DNA from: Sinorhizobium sp. 6-70
GTDB lineage: Bacteria; Pseudomonadota; Alphaproteobacteria; Rhizobiales; Rhizobiaceae
NCBI RefSeq assembly: GCF_030124375.1
Contig: NZ_JASKLS010000010.1
Location: 186,001 to 250,000 of the forward strand
Length of the DNA: 64,000 nucleotides
Direction of reading: 5' to 3'
Part shown: positions 51,540 to 61,075 of the stretch, one piece after another
Layout of the letters: each line of letters opens with the position of its first letter
How positions within the stretch are numbered: the stretch's first letter is position 1
Notes under the pieces: model-generated
Databases searched by the model: none
Seen by the model: the letters and a program-made list of their open reading frames with translations, nothing else
What the model was told of the DNA's origin: nothing
Made by a program: the position numbers and the translations under genes

Positions 51540-52763
51540 ATGGATTATAACGAGAGATTCCACGCCCTTCTTTCGGAAATGAAGCTCGATGGTCGCTATC
51601 GGACGTTCGCGGAGCTCGAGCGCATTGCAGGTGAATTCCCGACAGCGCTGCGCCATCGGCCTGATGGCACAACGCAGCGGGTGACAGTTTGGTGCAGCAA
51701 TGACTATCTGGGCATGGGCCAGCACCCTGATGTCTTGCACGCCATGCACAGTGCAATCGATCTATCAGGGGCCGGCACAGGCGGTACGCGCAACATTTCC
51801 GGGACCAATCGCCAGCACGTCGCCCTTGAGACTGAGCTTGCTGACCTGCATGGCAAGGAAGCCGCGCTGATCTTCACCTCAGGCTGGATCTCCAATCTTG
51901 CTGCCCTGGGTACGCTTGGCCGCGTTTTGCCGGACTGCGCCATTTTTTCCGACGCTCTGAACCATAACTCGATGATCGCAGGCATCCGCCGATCAGGCGC
52001 AGAGCGCTTCATCTTCCGACACAACGATGTCGCGCATCTGGACGAGCTGATGAGCGCCGTTGATCCGAACCGCCCGAAGATCGTCGCTTTCGAGAGCGTC
52101 TACAGCATGGACGGCGACATCGCTCCGATTGCGGCGATCTGCGACGTCGCTGAGAAGCACGGTGCCATCACCTATCTTGATGAAGTGCACGCAGTTGGCC
52201 TCTATGGTCCGGATGGCGGCGGCATTGCCGATCGAGAGGGACTCGCCCATCGTCTCACGGTGATCGAAGGAACGCTTGCCAAGGCGTTCGGCGTTATCGG
52301 CGGTTACGTCGCCGGCCCCGCACTCCTGATCGATATCATCCGCAGCATGGCGGACAGTTTCATTTTCACGACTTCGCTCTGCCCTCATCTGGCAGCAGGT
52401 GCCCTGGCCGCTATTCAGCACGTCAGGGCGCATCCGGAAGACCGGGCAAAGCAAGCTGCGAATGCCGGGAAATTGAAGGCGATGCTCGTCGACGGCGGGC
52501 TGCCGCTGCTCGACAGCCCGAGTCACATCCTTCCGGTGATCGTCGGTGACGCGCACCTGTGCCGCCGGATCAGTGAACGCTTGCTGGATGAACACAGCAT
52601 TTACGTTCAGCCGATCAACTACCCGACGGTCGCGCGCGGACAAGAGCGACTGCGCATCACGCCCACTCCCTTTCATAGCGAAAACCACATGCGAGCCCTT
52701 GTTGCCGCGCTTCTCGACGTCGGCGGCGATCTCGGCTGGGTCGCTGTCAAGAAGGTTGCCTGA
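51540..52763 (+). CDS. hemA: 5-aminolevulinate synthase
   Basis: A 407-residue PLP enzyme that condenses glycine and succinyl-CoA to 5-aminolevulinate, the first step of heme and siroheme synthesis in alphaproteobacteria. The N-terminus MDYNERFHALLSEMKLDGRY, VWCSNDYLGMGQHPDVL, GTGGTRNISGTNRQHVALE, YLDEVHAVGLYGPDGGG and the PLP lysine in GTLAKAFGVIGGYVAG identify it. ATG 51540 has AGGTG upstream; ATG 51489 lies only 8 bases after the operator and is less likely. It is followed 25 bases later by the sulfite reductase gene, which needs siroheme, and lies close to the heme-using cco genes. Probably a second copy in the genome. Confidence 0.93.
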   Translation: MDYNERFHALLSEMKLDGRYRTFAELERIAGEFPTALRHRPDGTTQRVTVWCSNDYLGMGQHPDVLHAMHSAIDLSGAGTGGTRNISGTNRQHVALETELADLHGKEAALIFTSGWISNLAALGTLGRVLPDCAIFSDALNHNSMIAGIRRSGAERFIFRHNDVAHLDELMSAVDPNRPKIVAFESVYSMDGDIAPIAAICDVAEKHGAITYLDEVHAVGLYGPDGGGIADREGLAHRLTVIEGTLAKAFGVIGGYVAGPALLIDIIRSMADSFIFTTSLCPHLAAGALAAIQHVRAHPEDRAKQAANAGKLKAMLVDGGLPLLDSPSHILPVIVGDAHLCRRISERLLDEHSIYVQPINYPTVARGQERLRITPTPFHSENHMRALVAALLDVGGDLGWVAVKKVA

Positions 52764-52788
52764 TGTCCGGACAGTTCAGGAGTAGTCA

Positions 52789-54801
52789 ATGCCTCGAAGT
52801 GTAATCACAGCAAATCGCTTAACCGATGGCGTCGTTGTCTGGCATACTTCAAATGGAGGCTGGAGCGAACGGCTCGACAATGCTGCGGTCCTTTCGGATG
52901 AGGACATTTGTGGCCAGGTTGACAAGCTGCAGAACAGCGCCCGCAGTGTGGCGGTCGATATCAGGTCGATCCCCGTCAATGAGGTCGGAGGTAAGCCCGT
53001 TCTGGTGGCCAGACGTGAGCGATTGAGGGAGATTGGCCCGAGCGTGCGAGCCGACCTTGCTGCCACGCCCCCGCAGGAGCGATGGGCTCCCCGGCCATTG
53101 CCAGAGCCGCCTTCAACCACATCGAGATCGCCCTTTGCCGGGATCTATCGCTATGACGAATATGATCGGCAGTTCCTGCGGGATCGGGCCGAGCAATTCC
53201 GGCGGCAGGTTCAGCGGCGTATCAGCGGGGAACTTACCGAAGAGGAATTCAAGCCGCTCCGGCTGATGAACGGCCTCTATCTCCAACTCCACGGCTATAT
53301 GCTGCGGGTTGCCCTTCCCTACGGCGTTCTCAGCGCATCGCAAATGCGTCAGCTCGCCTATATAGCGCGCTACTACGACCGGGGTTACGGACATTTCACC
53401 ACACGCCAGAACATCCAGTTCAATTGGGCTCGACTCGCCGACGCGCCAGAAATTCTGGCTGTTCTCGCTGAAGCGGATTTGCATGCGATCCAGACTAGCG
53501 GCAACTGCGTCCGCAACGTGACAACAGACCATTTCGCAGGGGCGGCCGCCGAGGAAGTGGTTGATCCTCGGCTATTTGCAGAGATCCTTCGGCAATGGTC
53601 GACCGATCATCCTGAATTCACGTATCTCCCGCGCAAATTCAAGATTGCCATTACTGGCAGCCCGCAAGATCGGGCGGCGGTACGGGTCCATGACATCGGG
53701 ATTCTTGCTAGTCGCAGCCGGACGGGCGAACCGGGCTTTACGATTTATGCTGGCGGCGGTCTGGGCCGCACGCCTGTTGTCGGCACCAAAGTCCGTGACT
53801 GGCTGCCGGTGCGCGAGTTGTTGCGATATGTCGAAGCCATTTTGCGGGTCTATAACGCCCTCGGCCGACGCGACAATATCTACAAGGCGCGCGTCAAGAT
53901 TTTACTTCGCGAGATGAAGCCCGAAAACTTCATCAGCATGATCGAGGACGAGTTCGCCGGTATGGCAAACAACTACAATGTTCTCGAGGAAGACGTCATC
54001 TCGACGATAGCCGCTCGTTTCAGCGAGCCGCCTTTCGAGCCGTTGCCGTTGACGAGTCCCGTGCTTGAGAACGCAAAGCGTATAGATCGCGCCTTCCGCG
54101 CCTGGTTTCGGACAAACACCCATCCTCACCAGAAGAGAGGTTACGTGTCCGCGGTCATCTCGCTGAAACCGGTCGGGGGGATTTCTGGCGACGTCAGCGC
54201 CGACGAGATGGACCTGATTGCCGAAGCAGCCGATCGGTTCTCTTTCGGGGAAATTCGCGTATCCCATGACCAGAACGTGGTTTTGCCCCATGTGCGACAG
54301 GATCAACTTCACGAGCTTTGGCAGACCCTCGTGGAAGGTGGACTGGCATCGGGCAATGTTGGTCTCGTCACCGATATCATCGCCTGCCCCGGGATGGACT
54401 ATTGCAGCCTGGCGACTGCGCGCTCGATCCCGATCGCGCAGAAGATCGCCGAACGTTTCGCAGATCCGGAGAGGCAGGAGCAAATCGGACCGCTGGATCT
54501 GAATATCTCGGGTTGCATCAACGCCTGCGGCCATCACCATGTGGCCCAGATCGGCTTGCTCGGCGTCGATAAGAACGGTGAGGAAGTCTACCAAATCACG
54601 CTCGGCGGTTCGGCAGACGAAGAGGCCTCGATCGGGAGTATAATCGGTCCGGCGGTACCGGCGGAAAAGGTGCCCGAGGCAATCGAAGCGATCGTCGATG
54701 CCTATATCGCCCATCGTGCAGAGACAGAGGCATTCATCGAGACTTACAGGCGCCTCGGAGCCGCGCCATTCAAGGAGGCCGTGTATGGCGCTCATCGATA
54801 G
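52789..54801 (+). CDS. cysI: Sulfite/nitrite reductase hemoprotein (CysI) fused to an N-terminal DUF2849 domain
   Basis: A 670-residue protein. Residues 1-95 (MPRSVITANRLTDGVVVW, ARSVAVDIRSIPVNEVGGKP) match the small DUF2849 protein that is normally a separate gene before cysI in Rhizobiales. From about residue 115 it is a siroheme and 4Fe-4S reductase: YGHFTTRQNIQFNW, TSGNCVRNVTTDHFAG, and the cluster cysteines in ACPGMDYCSLATA and SGCINACGHHH. It should reduce sulfite to sulfide in the cytoplasm, probably using ferredoxin. TTCAGGAGTAG precedes ATG 52789. DUF934 follows, overlapping by 17 bases; cysH and cysG are not adjacent. Confidence 0.9.
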   Translation: MPRSVITANRLTDGVVVWHTSNGGWSERLDNAAVLSDEDICGQVDKLQNSARSVAVDIRSIPVNEVGGKPVLVARRERLREIGPSVRADLAATPPQERWAPRPLPEPPSTTSRSPFAGIYRYDEYDRQFLRDRAEQFRRQVQRRISGELTEEEFKPLRLMNGLYLQLHGYMLRVALPYGVLSASQMRQLAYIARYYDRGYGHFTTRQNIQFNWARLADAPEILAVLAEADLHAIQTSGNCVRNVTTDHFAGAAAEEVVDPRLFAEILRQWSTDHPEFTYLPRKFKIAITGSPQDRAAVRVHDIGILASRSRTGEPGFTIYAGGGLGRTPVVGTKVRDWLPVRELLRYVEAILRVYNALGRRDNIYKARVKILLREMKPENFISMIEDEFAGMANNYNVLEEDVISTIAARFSEPPFEPLPLTSPVLENAKRIDRAFRAWFRTNTHPHQKRGYVSAVISLKPVGGISGDVSADEMDLIAEAADRFSFGEIRVSHDQNVVLPHVRQDQLHELWQTLVEGGLASGNVGLVTDIIACPGMDYCSLATARSIPIAQKIAERFADPERQEQIGPLDLNISGCINACGHHHVAQIGLLGVDKNGEEVYQITLGGSADEEASIGSIIGPAVPAEKVPEAIEAIVDAYIAHRAETEAFIETYRRLGAAPFKEAVYGAHR

Positions 54802-55297
54802 TGCGGGTCAGATCCTCGACGACAGATGGACCTATCCCGATTGCGAAGGCGACGGTAAGGTAGGTCCTAACTTCGTGCTTTCGATCGAGAGCCTGACAGC
54901 CTGGGGAGCCGAGCCACCGGCGATAAGTCCGCTTGGTGCGTACGTTGGCGAAGGGACAACCGCCGACGAGGTCGCTCCGTTCCTTGATCGCGTCGATCTA
55001 GTCGTGGTGGCTTTTCCGAAGTTCAGGGACGGTCGCGGTTTCACCGTTGCTCGAACGCTGCGCGAGAAGTATGGCTTCAAAGGCGATATTCGGGCTATTG
55101 GCCACGTCCTGCCGGATCAACTCGCTGCACTTGTGCGATGCGGATTTTCTACCATCGTCACACCTCGAGAGCACCCACCGTCGCAATGGGCGTTTAACGC
55201 AGCTTCCAAGGACGAAAGTGCCTCGGCAGGCCCCCTACTGAGGCGACTGATTGCCAAGCGAGCTACCCAAGAAGAGGATGTCGATGAGGCCGAATGA
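54785..55297 (+). CDS. DUF934 protein, sulfite-reductase-associated
   Basis: A 170-residue protein of the DUF934 family, found beside cysI in many alpha- and betaproteobacteria and presumed to help sulfite reduction. DRVDLVVVAFPKFRDGRGFT, ARTLREKYGFKGDIRAIGHV and LPDQLAALVRCGFSTI are the recognisable segments. ATG 54785 lies inside the end of cysI, so it is translationally coupled to it. It closes the operon hemA-cysI-DUF934. Confidence 0.88.
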   Translation: MALIDSAGQILDDRWTYPDCEGDGKVGPNFVLSIESLTAWGAEPPAISPLGAYVGEGTTADEVAPFLDRVDLVVVAFPKFRDGRGFTVARTLREKYGFKGDIRAIGHVLPDQLAALVRCGFSTIVTPREHPPSQWAFNAASKDESASAGPLLRRLIAKRATQEEDVDEAE

Positions 55298-55413
55298 TCA
55301 TGCAAATCGAACATGATTGTTTCGCCCCCATTGCCATCCTTCCAGGCAGCCAGGCGGGTACAGGGGGCGGTGGGAAGCGACTGTCGAGCTCCCGGACTCG
55401 ATGCCATCGGGAC

Positions 55414-55434
55414 GGGCAGCCGGACCGGCTGCCC
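55414..55434. terminator. Hairpin between convergent genes
   Basis: GGGCAGCC (55414-55421) and GGCTGCCC (55427-55434) form a perfect 8-bp stem with a 5-base loop. It lies 117 bases after DUF934 and 16 bases after the end of the convergent hydrolase. There is no T-run, so it may be a shared stability hairpin rather than a classic terminator. Confidence 0.4.
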
Positions 55435-55449
55435 CGGGACGGCCATGCC

Positions 55450-56253
55450 TCATTGCGTGATCATCATCTTTACGGCATCATCGGTGGTCCAAAGTCCGTT
55501 CGCCATATATCGGAAATTGACCAGCGCCGCCTGATAGCCATCGCCCTCAGGCAGTTTAGTTGCGGCTATCGCGTCTCGTATGACCGCTACTTCAAATCCC
55601 TCTTCGAGGAATTCGCGAAGGTGTGATTCAACACACATGTTCGCAAGCATTCCTGCGAGAATTATCTGAGTGACGCCCTGCTTGCGGAGCTGGAAGGAGA
55701 GGTCGTTTAGCTGGGGACCGTATAGCTTGTGCGGCGAGGCAATGATCGTTTTGTCGTCTTCGATATACTTCTTGAAATCGGGTAGGAAGTCTGCGCCAGA
55801 TCCCTCGAAGCCGTCCAATGTATAAGGACCCTTCCGGTCGAAGACGCCGACATCATGCTGAAAGATCTCGAGCGGACCCTGTACCTTCCAGGTGTGATCC
55901 CAGTGGTAATAATGATGGGGTGATATCGCGACCACCATTCCTGCCTGTTTTGCGGCGGCGAAGAGCTGATCCAGGTGGGGAACAACTTGATGTTCGGTGA
56001 CACTCTCACCCACGACGGACCAAGCAAGCCCCTTGGGGCTCATGAAATCATTCTGTGGATCGATAACGACGAGCGCCGCTCTTGAAACGTCAAGCTTCAT
56101 GTTGCCCTTGGTCAGTGCTGGATTGGCCGGATCTTTGTACAAATCGGCGGCTGGCTGTGCATTGGCGGGCGCGCCGAGCCCAATAAGAATAACTGCTCCA
56201 GTCAGAAATGCTGCTCCGACCTCTCGAAGTGTTTTCAACTTGCGGCTTGACAT
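55450..56253 (-). CDS. Exported isochorismatase-family cysteine hydrolase, copy 1
   Basis: A 267-residue hydrolase with a Sec signal peptide (AAFLTGAVILIGLGAPANAQ). The catalytic triad of the isochorismatase-like family is seen: Asp in LVVIDPQNDFMSPKG, Lys in IASPHKLYGPQ, Cys in LAGMLANMCVESHLREF. Known exported members act on amides or isochorismate-like compounds; the substrate is unknown. It is very similar throughout to the 62147-62947 product, including the mature N-terminus ALTKGNMKLDVS. It is convergent with DUF934 and has no operon partner. Confidence 0.88.
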   Translation of the reverse strand: MSSRKLKTLREVGAAFLTGAVILIGLGAPANAQPAADLYKDPANPALTKGNMKLDVSRAALVVIDPQNDFMSPKGLAWSVVGESVTEHQVVPHLDQLFAAAKQAGMVVAISPHHYYHWDHTWKVQGPLEIFQHDVGVFDRKGPYTLDGFEGSGADFLPDFKKYIEDDKTIIASPHKLYGPQLNDLSFQLRKQGVTQIILAGMLANMCVESHLREFLEEGFEVAVIRDAIAATKLPEGDGYQAALVNFRYMANGLWTTDDAVKMMITQ

Positions 56254-56910
56254 TGAACTGTCTCCTGTTGAGGCGATTGTTCATTTGCGCCCGAGTCGGA
56301 ACAGCACAGCCGCAAGTGTATTACTTTGCAGCCGATCAAGTACTCGGGTTTTTCGTAATGATTTTACGCTAAACCAGCAGTCACGAGGCGACAACTAAAC
56401 TTTGGTTTGGGTACACCGGAGAGAACGTTTTCTATCACAACTTGAAAATCCCGGGCTTTGACCTGCCATCGCACCACATGCTGCGTTTGACGGAAACTTG
56501 AAGGGACTCGAAGTGCAGACGCTTATCTATTGTCTCCAGCAAGACGCTCGTAGGAAGGACGGCAGCTTCCTCCGCCACACGGGCGTCAGTCTTGGTGAGG
56601 TGAGCAAAGCGTCAAAAACCGGAATTGAACGTCGCCGACGTCAAGGCGGATACGCGGCCCCTCGGTCTGCATCCTATCTCTTGTCAACATGAGCGGTGAC
56701 CCGGAGCAGGAGAACTTCAACGACGATATCACAGCCAAACAGAAAGCCCCCGCCCGCAATCGCCGCCCCAAAGAACGCCCCCAGAGGTAAGCGGGAGAGG
56801 AAAGATAACTGCCCCCCGAAACAGGCTGCGCGCGGACGCCCTCGATCTGTGGCTGCGACGAGTCCCAGGTTGGAGGCTATCCGCGATGATTACGGTGTGG
56901 TCGTCCGTCG
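56254..56910. other. Intergenic stretch with no convincing gene
   Basis: 657 bases between the hydrolase start and the sensor kinase end. Short frames exist on both strands but none has a ribosome site and protein-like composition together. No repeat or strong terminator was seen. Confidence 0.4.
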
Positions 56911-59493
56911 TTATTGCGGTGCCGTCGCTTCGACCGGCAATGTGAAGACGAACGTCGCTCCATTCGGCTCGTTTTTCTCCGCCCACAAGCGTCCGCCGTG
57001 CGATTCGATGATCGAACGGCAGATCGCCAATCCCATGCCCATGCCCTGCTCTTTGGTCGTGAAGAACGGTTCGAATATTCTGTCGGGAAACTCGATGCCC
57101 GGGCCGCAGTCGCTGATTTCGGTCTGGATCACAGCATCCACCGATCGCACCCTTATCAGCAGAACTCGGTCGCCCGTGACAGGGGTCATCGCGTCCATGC
57201 CGTTGCGGATAAGGTTGACCAGGACCTGCTGAATCTGGATGCGATCAAGTGCGATGGGCGGAAGGTCCCTTTCGATGTCGATATCCATGCGGACACGCCG
57301 CCGCGCCGCTTCGTCGGCCACCAATTTCAAAGCTTCGGCGATAACGCCGCTGAACGCGGTAGAGCCCCTCGTCCCTACGGATTGTTTGAATAGTGCACGG
57401 ATTCGGCTAAGGACATCGGCGGCGGATTTCGCGGAGCTAATGGTACGCTCCGCCGACTTTCGGGCCCGCTCGAGATTTGGTGGGTCTGCGGCGAGCCAAC
57501 GCTGGCAAGCATGAGAGTTCGCCACAGCAGCCGCCAGCGGCTGGGTCACCTCGTGGGCGATCGAAGCCGAGAGCTCCGCGAGGCTGGCGGCCTGTGCCGC
57601 CTTGGCGAGCCCGTCGAAGGCTTGCCGCAGCGCCGCTTCCGCGCGCAACTGTGCCGCTTCCGCGCGCTTGCGTTTGGTCAAATCGAGAATGTAGGCGACC
57701 CCTTGCCCCGAGTCTCCCTCGAAGCAAGCAGCCCCGATCAGTACAGGCACCCGGCTGCCATCCTTCCTGAAATACTCCTTCTCGCGGGGCTGCATCTTGC
57801 CCGTCGTCTTGAGCTCTTCAGCCTCTTCGCGCGTATGCGCTTCTTGCCATTCCGGAGGAGTCATATCGAACCACCGAAGTCCGGCGTGCAAATCCTCGCG
57901 GTCGTACTGGACCATGCGGAGAAACGCATCATTGGCGTCGATAAGCCGTCCGTCCAGGTCCCAGATAACGATCCCGATAATATCTGAATCGACCAGTCGC
58001 CGAATCTTCGATTCGCGTTCCTTAATGTCACTGTAAAGGCGCATCTGATCGTCTATGTCGAGAGAAACCCCGTACCAATGCAGAATCGCTCCGTCTTGAC
58101 CTCGCAGCGGCTCAATACGGTCTTCCACCCAGCGATACAGGCTGTCCGCGCGACGCAGGCGATATCTTCTGGAAAAGGGCTCACCGGTGAGGAGAGAGTG
58201 GTTGAGCGCTTCCTTATACCCGGCCGCGTCGTCGGGGTGGACGGCGGTCGCGACGGCTGCCGCCAGTCGGCTCCTACCTGGCTCTTCCAGATCCGTTATG
58301 CCCAGTCCGAGAAAATCAATCAGGCGCTTGTTGAAGAACATCGGATTGCCATCGGGCGCCAGACGCGCGATGGCAACTGGGACCACGTCGACGAGTTCTC
58401 GCAGTTCCCGCTCACTATGCGACAACGTAAGCACCGCCTGCTGGTGCTGGCGGGAGATGGCGGCCACGATGAGCACGGAAAATGCCGAGATGGCCAAAAA
58501 AAGCTGCAGCGCGTACTGCAATTGCCTCTGGAACTCAGGATCGCCGACAAATTGGCTGGCGCCCGATATCGTGAATACCACCGTGATCAGGACCAGGAGG
58601 GTCAAGGCGACGGCAGCCCCTTTGAACTCGAAGCGGACCGCGGCCCAAAGAAGCGGTGGCAAGACGACGTAGGCGGAGGCCAGATGACCGCTGAGGGAAA
58701 GGGCGGCGACACCGAGAAAGATCACCCCCAGGATGCAGGCTTCAATCCAACGTGTGACCGAGAGCTGGGTCCTGCCGCCCCAGTTCTGGAACACGACCAG
58801 CGCCAGTGGGGCCACGATCAAGACTCCGGTCGCGTCCCCGAGCCAGAATAGAGGCCAGGCCGCCGTGAAGGTTTGCGATTTTATCCCGAACCACGCGAGT
58901 GTCGCACTTCCCACCGTCGCGCTTACAACCGGCGCAATTCCGGCGCCGAGCACGACCAGTGCCAGAACCTCACGCAAGGTTTCCAGCCGAACCGGGCGCC
59001 CGCACGCCCAGTTCACGAGCCATGCGCCGACCACCGCTTCAAGAGCGTTGCCGGTATAGATCAGGAAGGCCGCAGGTAGCGGACTGAAGAACCACAGGGA
59101 ATTGCTGAACATTTCAGCAAGACAACCTGCCACCAGCCACCACGGCCAAGTGTACCTGGAGGTGTAGACAAGCGTAGCAATGCAGAGCCCGCTCGGGGGC
59201 CAAATGGAAATGCCTGTTCCAGGTACGATTGCGAGCGCCTGCGCAACTCCGGCCCCCAAGACGTAGGCCGCAGCAAAAAGCCCCAGATACAGGAGTTTGG
59301 GTCGGTGCGACCAGACGCAAGACCACCAGCTTCTTTCAAGATCGGTCGCCTTATTTTCGCGGGCTAAGCTCAGTTCGTCTGAGATGAGAGGTCGAGCATC
59401 GGTTTGCAATCCCCGATCGGGTCGCTCCAGGTCATGTAGTGCGCGCGTCGCAACGGACTCGGTTTCGCCAAGCGAGTCGGACGCTGTCGTCAT
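56911..59493 (-). CDS. MASE1 sensor histidine kinase with two PAS domains
   Basis: An 860-residue membrane kinase. A MASE1 sensor with about eight to ten membrane segments fills residues ~65-345 (LGLFAAAYVLGAGVAQALA, GTGISIWPPSGLCIATLVY, WPLFWLGDATGVLIVAPLAL). Two PAS domains follow (LVDVVPVAIARLAPDG at ~385; LVDSDIIGIVIWDLDGR at ~510), then HisKA with the phosphorylatable His in SASIAHEVTQPLAAAVANS and a HATPase with NLIRNGMDAM, DCGPGIEF, FFTTKEQGMGMGLAI. No response regulator is next to it, so it is an orphan kinase. The signal is unknown. Confidence 0.9.
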   Translation of the reverse strand: MTTASDSLGETESVATRALHDLERPDRGLQTDARPLISDELSLARENKATDLERSWWSCVWSHRPKLLYLGLFAAAYVLGAGVAQALAIVPGTGISIWPPSGLCIATLVYTSRYTWPWWLVAGCLAEMFSNSLWFFSPLPAAFLIYTGNALEAVVGAWLVNWACGRPVRLETLREVLALVVLGAGIAPVVSATVGSATLAWFGIKSQTFTAAWPLFWLGDATGVLIVAPLALVVFQNWGGRTQLSVTRWIEACILGVIFLGVAALSLSGHLASAYVVLPPLLWAAVRFEFKGAAVALTLLVLITVVFTISGASQFVGDPEFQRQLQYALQLFLAISAFSVLIVAAISRQHQQAVLTLSHSERELRELVDVVPVAIARLAPDGNPMFFNKRLIDFLGLGITDLEEPGRSRLAAAVATAVHPDDAAGYKEALNHSLLTGEPFSRRYRLRRADSLYRWVEDRIEPLRGQDGAILHWYGVSLDIDDQMRLYSDIKERESKIRRLVDSDIIGIVIWDLDGRLIDANDAFLRMVQYDREDLHAGLRWFDMTPPEWQEAHTREEAEELKTTGKMQPREKEYFRKDGSRVPVLIGAACFEGDSGQGVAYILDLTKRKRAEAAQLRAEAALRQAFDGLAKAAQAASLAELSASIAHEVTQPLAAAVANSHACQRWLAADPPNLERARKSAERTISSAKSAADVLSRIRALFKQSVGTRGSTAFSGVIAEALKLVADEAARRRVRMDIDIERDLPPIALDRIQIQQVLVNLIRNGMDAMTPVTGDRVLLIRVRSVDAVIQTEISDCGPGIEFPDRIFEPFFTTKEQGMGMGLAICRSIIESHGGRLWAEKNEPNGATFVFTLPVEATAPQ

Positions 59494-60022
59494 TGGCTTG
59501 ATCCCCCGGACCGCGAAAGCCAGCCGTATGCACCGTGCTGAATGGCGGGCTCACAAACGGAAGTCCGTAAGATGCAGCGAACTGACCTGTGCGCACTAGT
59601 TTGGGGAGATTCCACCTAAACCGCTTGATTGTAAAGAGCCGGCGGCGATCCGGCATCCTCGATAGGTCATATGGCTCGATGCTGTCCGGACGCTCCCTGC
59701 GTGAACGGGCGACCTCCTCTTGATGTGCGGCTTGACTATAGCCACGACGCTTTCGGTAATGCGATCCCGAAAGTCAAAAATATCCTCCTCCGATCCATCA
59801 CTGTGCTAGGCCCAGAGATATGCGCCGACACCGACGTTAGGCCGTATCCTTCATTTCGCCGTCCTTTCCGCTTCGTGGCTCGTTTGACCACGTACTTATG
59901 GCACTCTCGATGCTGCCGGGAAGGCGGCAACCATCCCATCTGCCAAGCGACATCCGGCCGTTTCCCGAACGAAACGCACACCGAATTATCGAGACGTTGG
60001 GACAATGCGACACTTCAGTTGA
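59494..60022. other. Intergenic stretch with no gene seen
   Basis: 529 bases upstream of the kinase and downstream of the AraC gene. No frame with supporting signals was found. Confidence 0.4.
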
Positions 60023-60988
60023 TCATGCCGTCCGCTCTGTAGCAGCAGCCTGTCTGGCCATACGCCGCATCTCCTGCGGCGTGTGCCCGAAGATCCGGAT
60101 GAAGCTCTGGGCCAGGCGATCCGGATCGGTGAACCCGACAAGACGGCCGATCTCGTCGAAGGACAGCCGACCCTCCTCGACCAGGGGACGCGCCGCCTCC
60201 ACGCGGAGCCGCTCGACCGCCTTGGCCGGGGTCATGCCGGTGGAAGAGGAGAAGGCACGCCCGAACTGGCGGACGCTCAGGTGCGCGACGTCGGCGAGGC
60301 GCTCCACCGAAAGGTTTTCGGCCAGATTTTCCCGCGCGTAGCTCAGCGCCTTGCGGATGCGATCGGAGCCGGGATCGAAGTCGAGCAGCGATGAGAACTG
60401 ATACTGACCGCCCGGTCGCCGGTAGTAGACCACAAGCATGCGCGCGACCGCCTGCGCGGTCTCCTTGCCGAGATCTTCCTCAACGAGGGCGAGCGTCATA
60501 TCGATGCCTGCCGACATGCCTGCCGACGTCCACACGCCATTATCGCTGGTGAAGATGCGGTCGCCATCGACCTGAAGCGTCGGATATCGGGCCTGCAGCT
60601 TCGGCGCGTAGAACCAATGGGTCGTCGCGGCGCGCCCGTCCAGGAGTCCGCTTTCCGCCAGCAGGAAAGCACCCGTGCAGACGCTCGCGGTGCGGCGGGC
60701 CTGCGCGGATACGCCGCGAACGGCATTCGCGATCTCGCTCACCCACACCCCTTCCGGCGGTTCCCGCCCGCCGACGACAATGAACGTGTCGGTCGCCTCG
60801 ATCGTAAGCGCTACCGTCGCAACCTCCACACCGCAGGTGCTGCGCACCAATCCTCCTGTAACGGACGCAACCCGCAGGCCATAGGGCTTCCCCGATATCG
60901 CGCCGGCATTGGACAGCACCTCAAGCGGGCCGCTGAGATCGAGCAGCACGAACTCCGGATAGACGAGAAATGTCACGTGACGGGGCAT
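60023..60988 (-). CDS. GlxA-type AraC-family regulator with DJ-1/PfpI domain
   Basis: A 321-residue regulator. Residues 1-170 form a DJ-1/PfpI-like domain (MPRHVTFLVYPEFVLLDLSG, nucleophile-elbow Cys in TASVCTGAFLLAESGLLDG, TSAGMSAGIDMTLALVE). The C-terminus has two AraC helix-turn-helix units (LSVERLADVAHLSVRQFGRA, FDEIGRLVGFTDPDRLAQSF). Ligand is unknown. ATG 60988 gives the family N-terminus; the frame open to 61519 is antisense to the hydrolase gene and not used. It is divergent from the alpha/beta hydrolase gene, which is its likely target. Confidence 0.88.
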   Translation of the reverse strand: MPRHVTFLVYPEFVLLDLSGPLEVLSNAGAISGKPYGLRVASVTGGLVRSTCGVEVATVALTIEATDTFIVVGGREPPEGVWVSEIANAVRGVSAQARRTASVCTGAFLLAESGLLDGRAATTHWFYAPKLQARYPTLQVDGDRIFTSDNGVWTSAGMSAGIDMTLALVEEDLGKETAQAVARMLVVYYRRPGGQYQFSSLLDFDPGSDRIRKALSYARENLAENLSVERLADVAHLSVRQFGRAFSSSTGMTPAKAVERLRVEAARPLVEEGRLSFDEIGRLVGFTDPDRLAQSFIRIFGHTPQEMRRMARQAAATERTA

Positions 60989-61075
60989 GGCCGAAATCCC
61001 GGGATTAATGTCGTTTGAGACATTGATGCTTGCTCGTATTGTGCTGTCAATCCCATTGAGCAACGGAGCCGCCAG

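Noticed and set aside
53902..54795. 297-residue open frame antisense to cysI
   Set aside because: The plus strand encodes the siroheme and Fe-S cysteine motifs; the antisense frame is a shadow.
56498..56692. Small plus-strand frame between the hydrolase and the sensor kinase
   Set aside because: No ribosome site, basic low-information composition, and no terminator or partner to support it.
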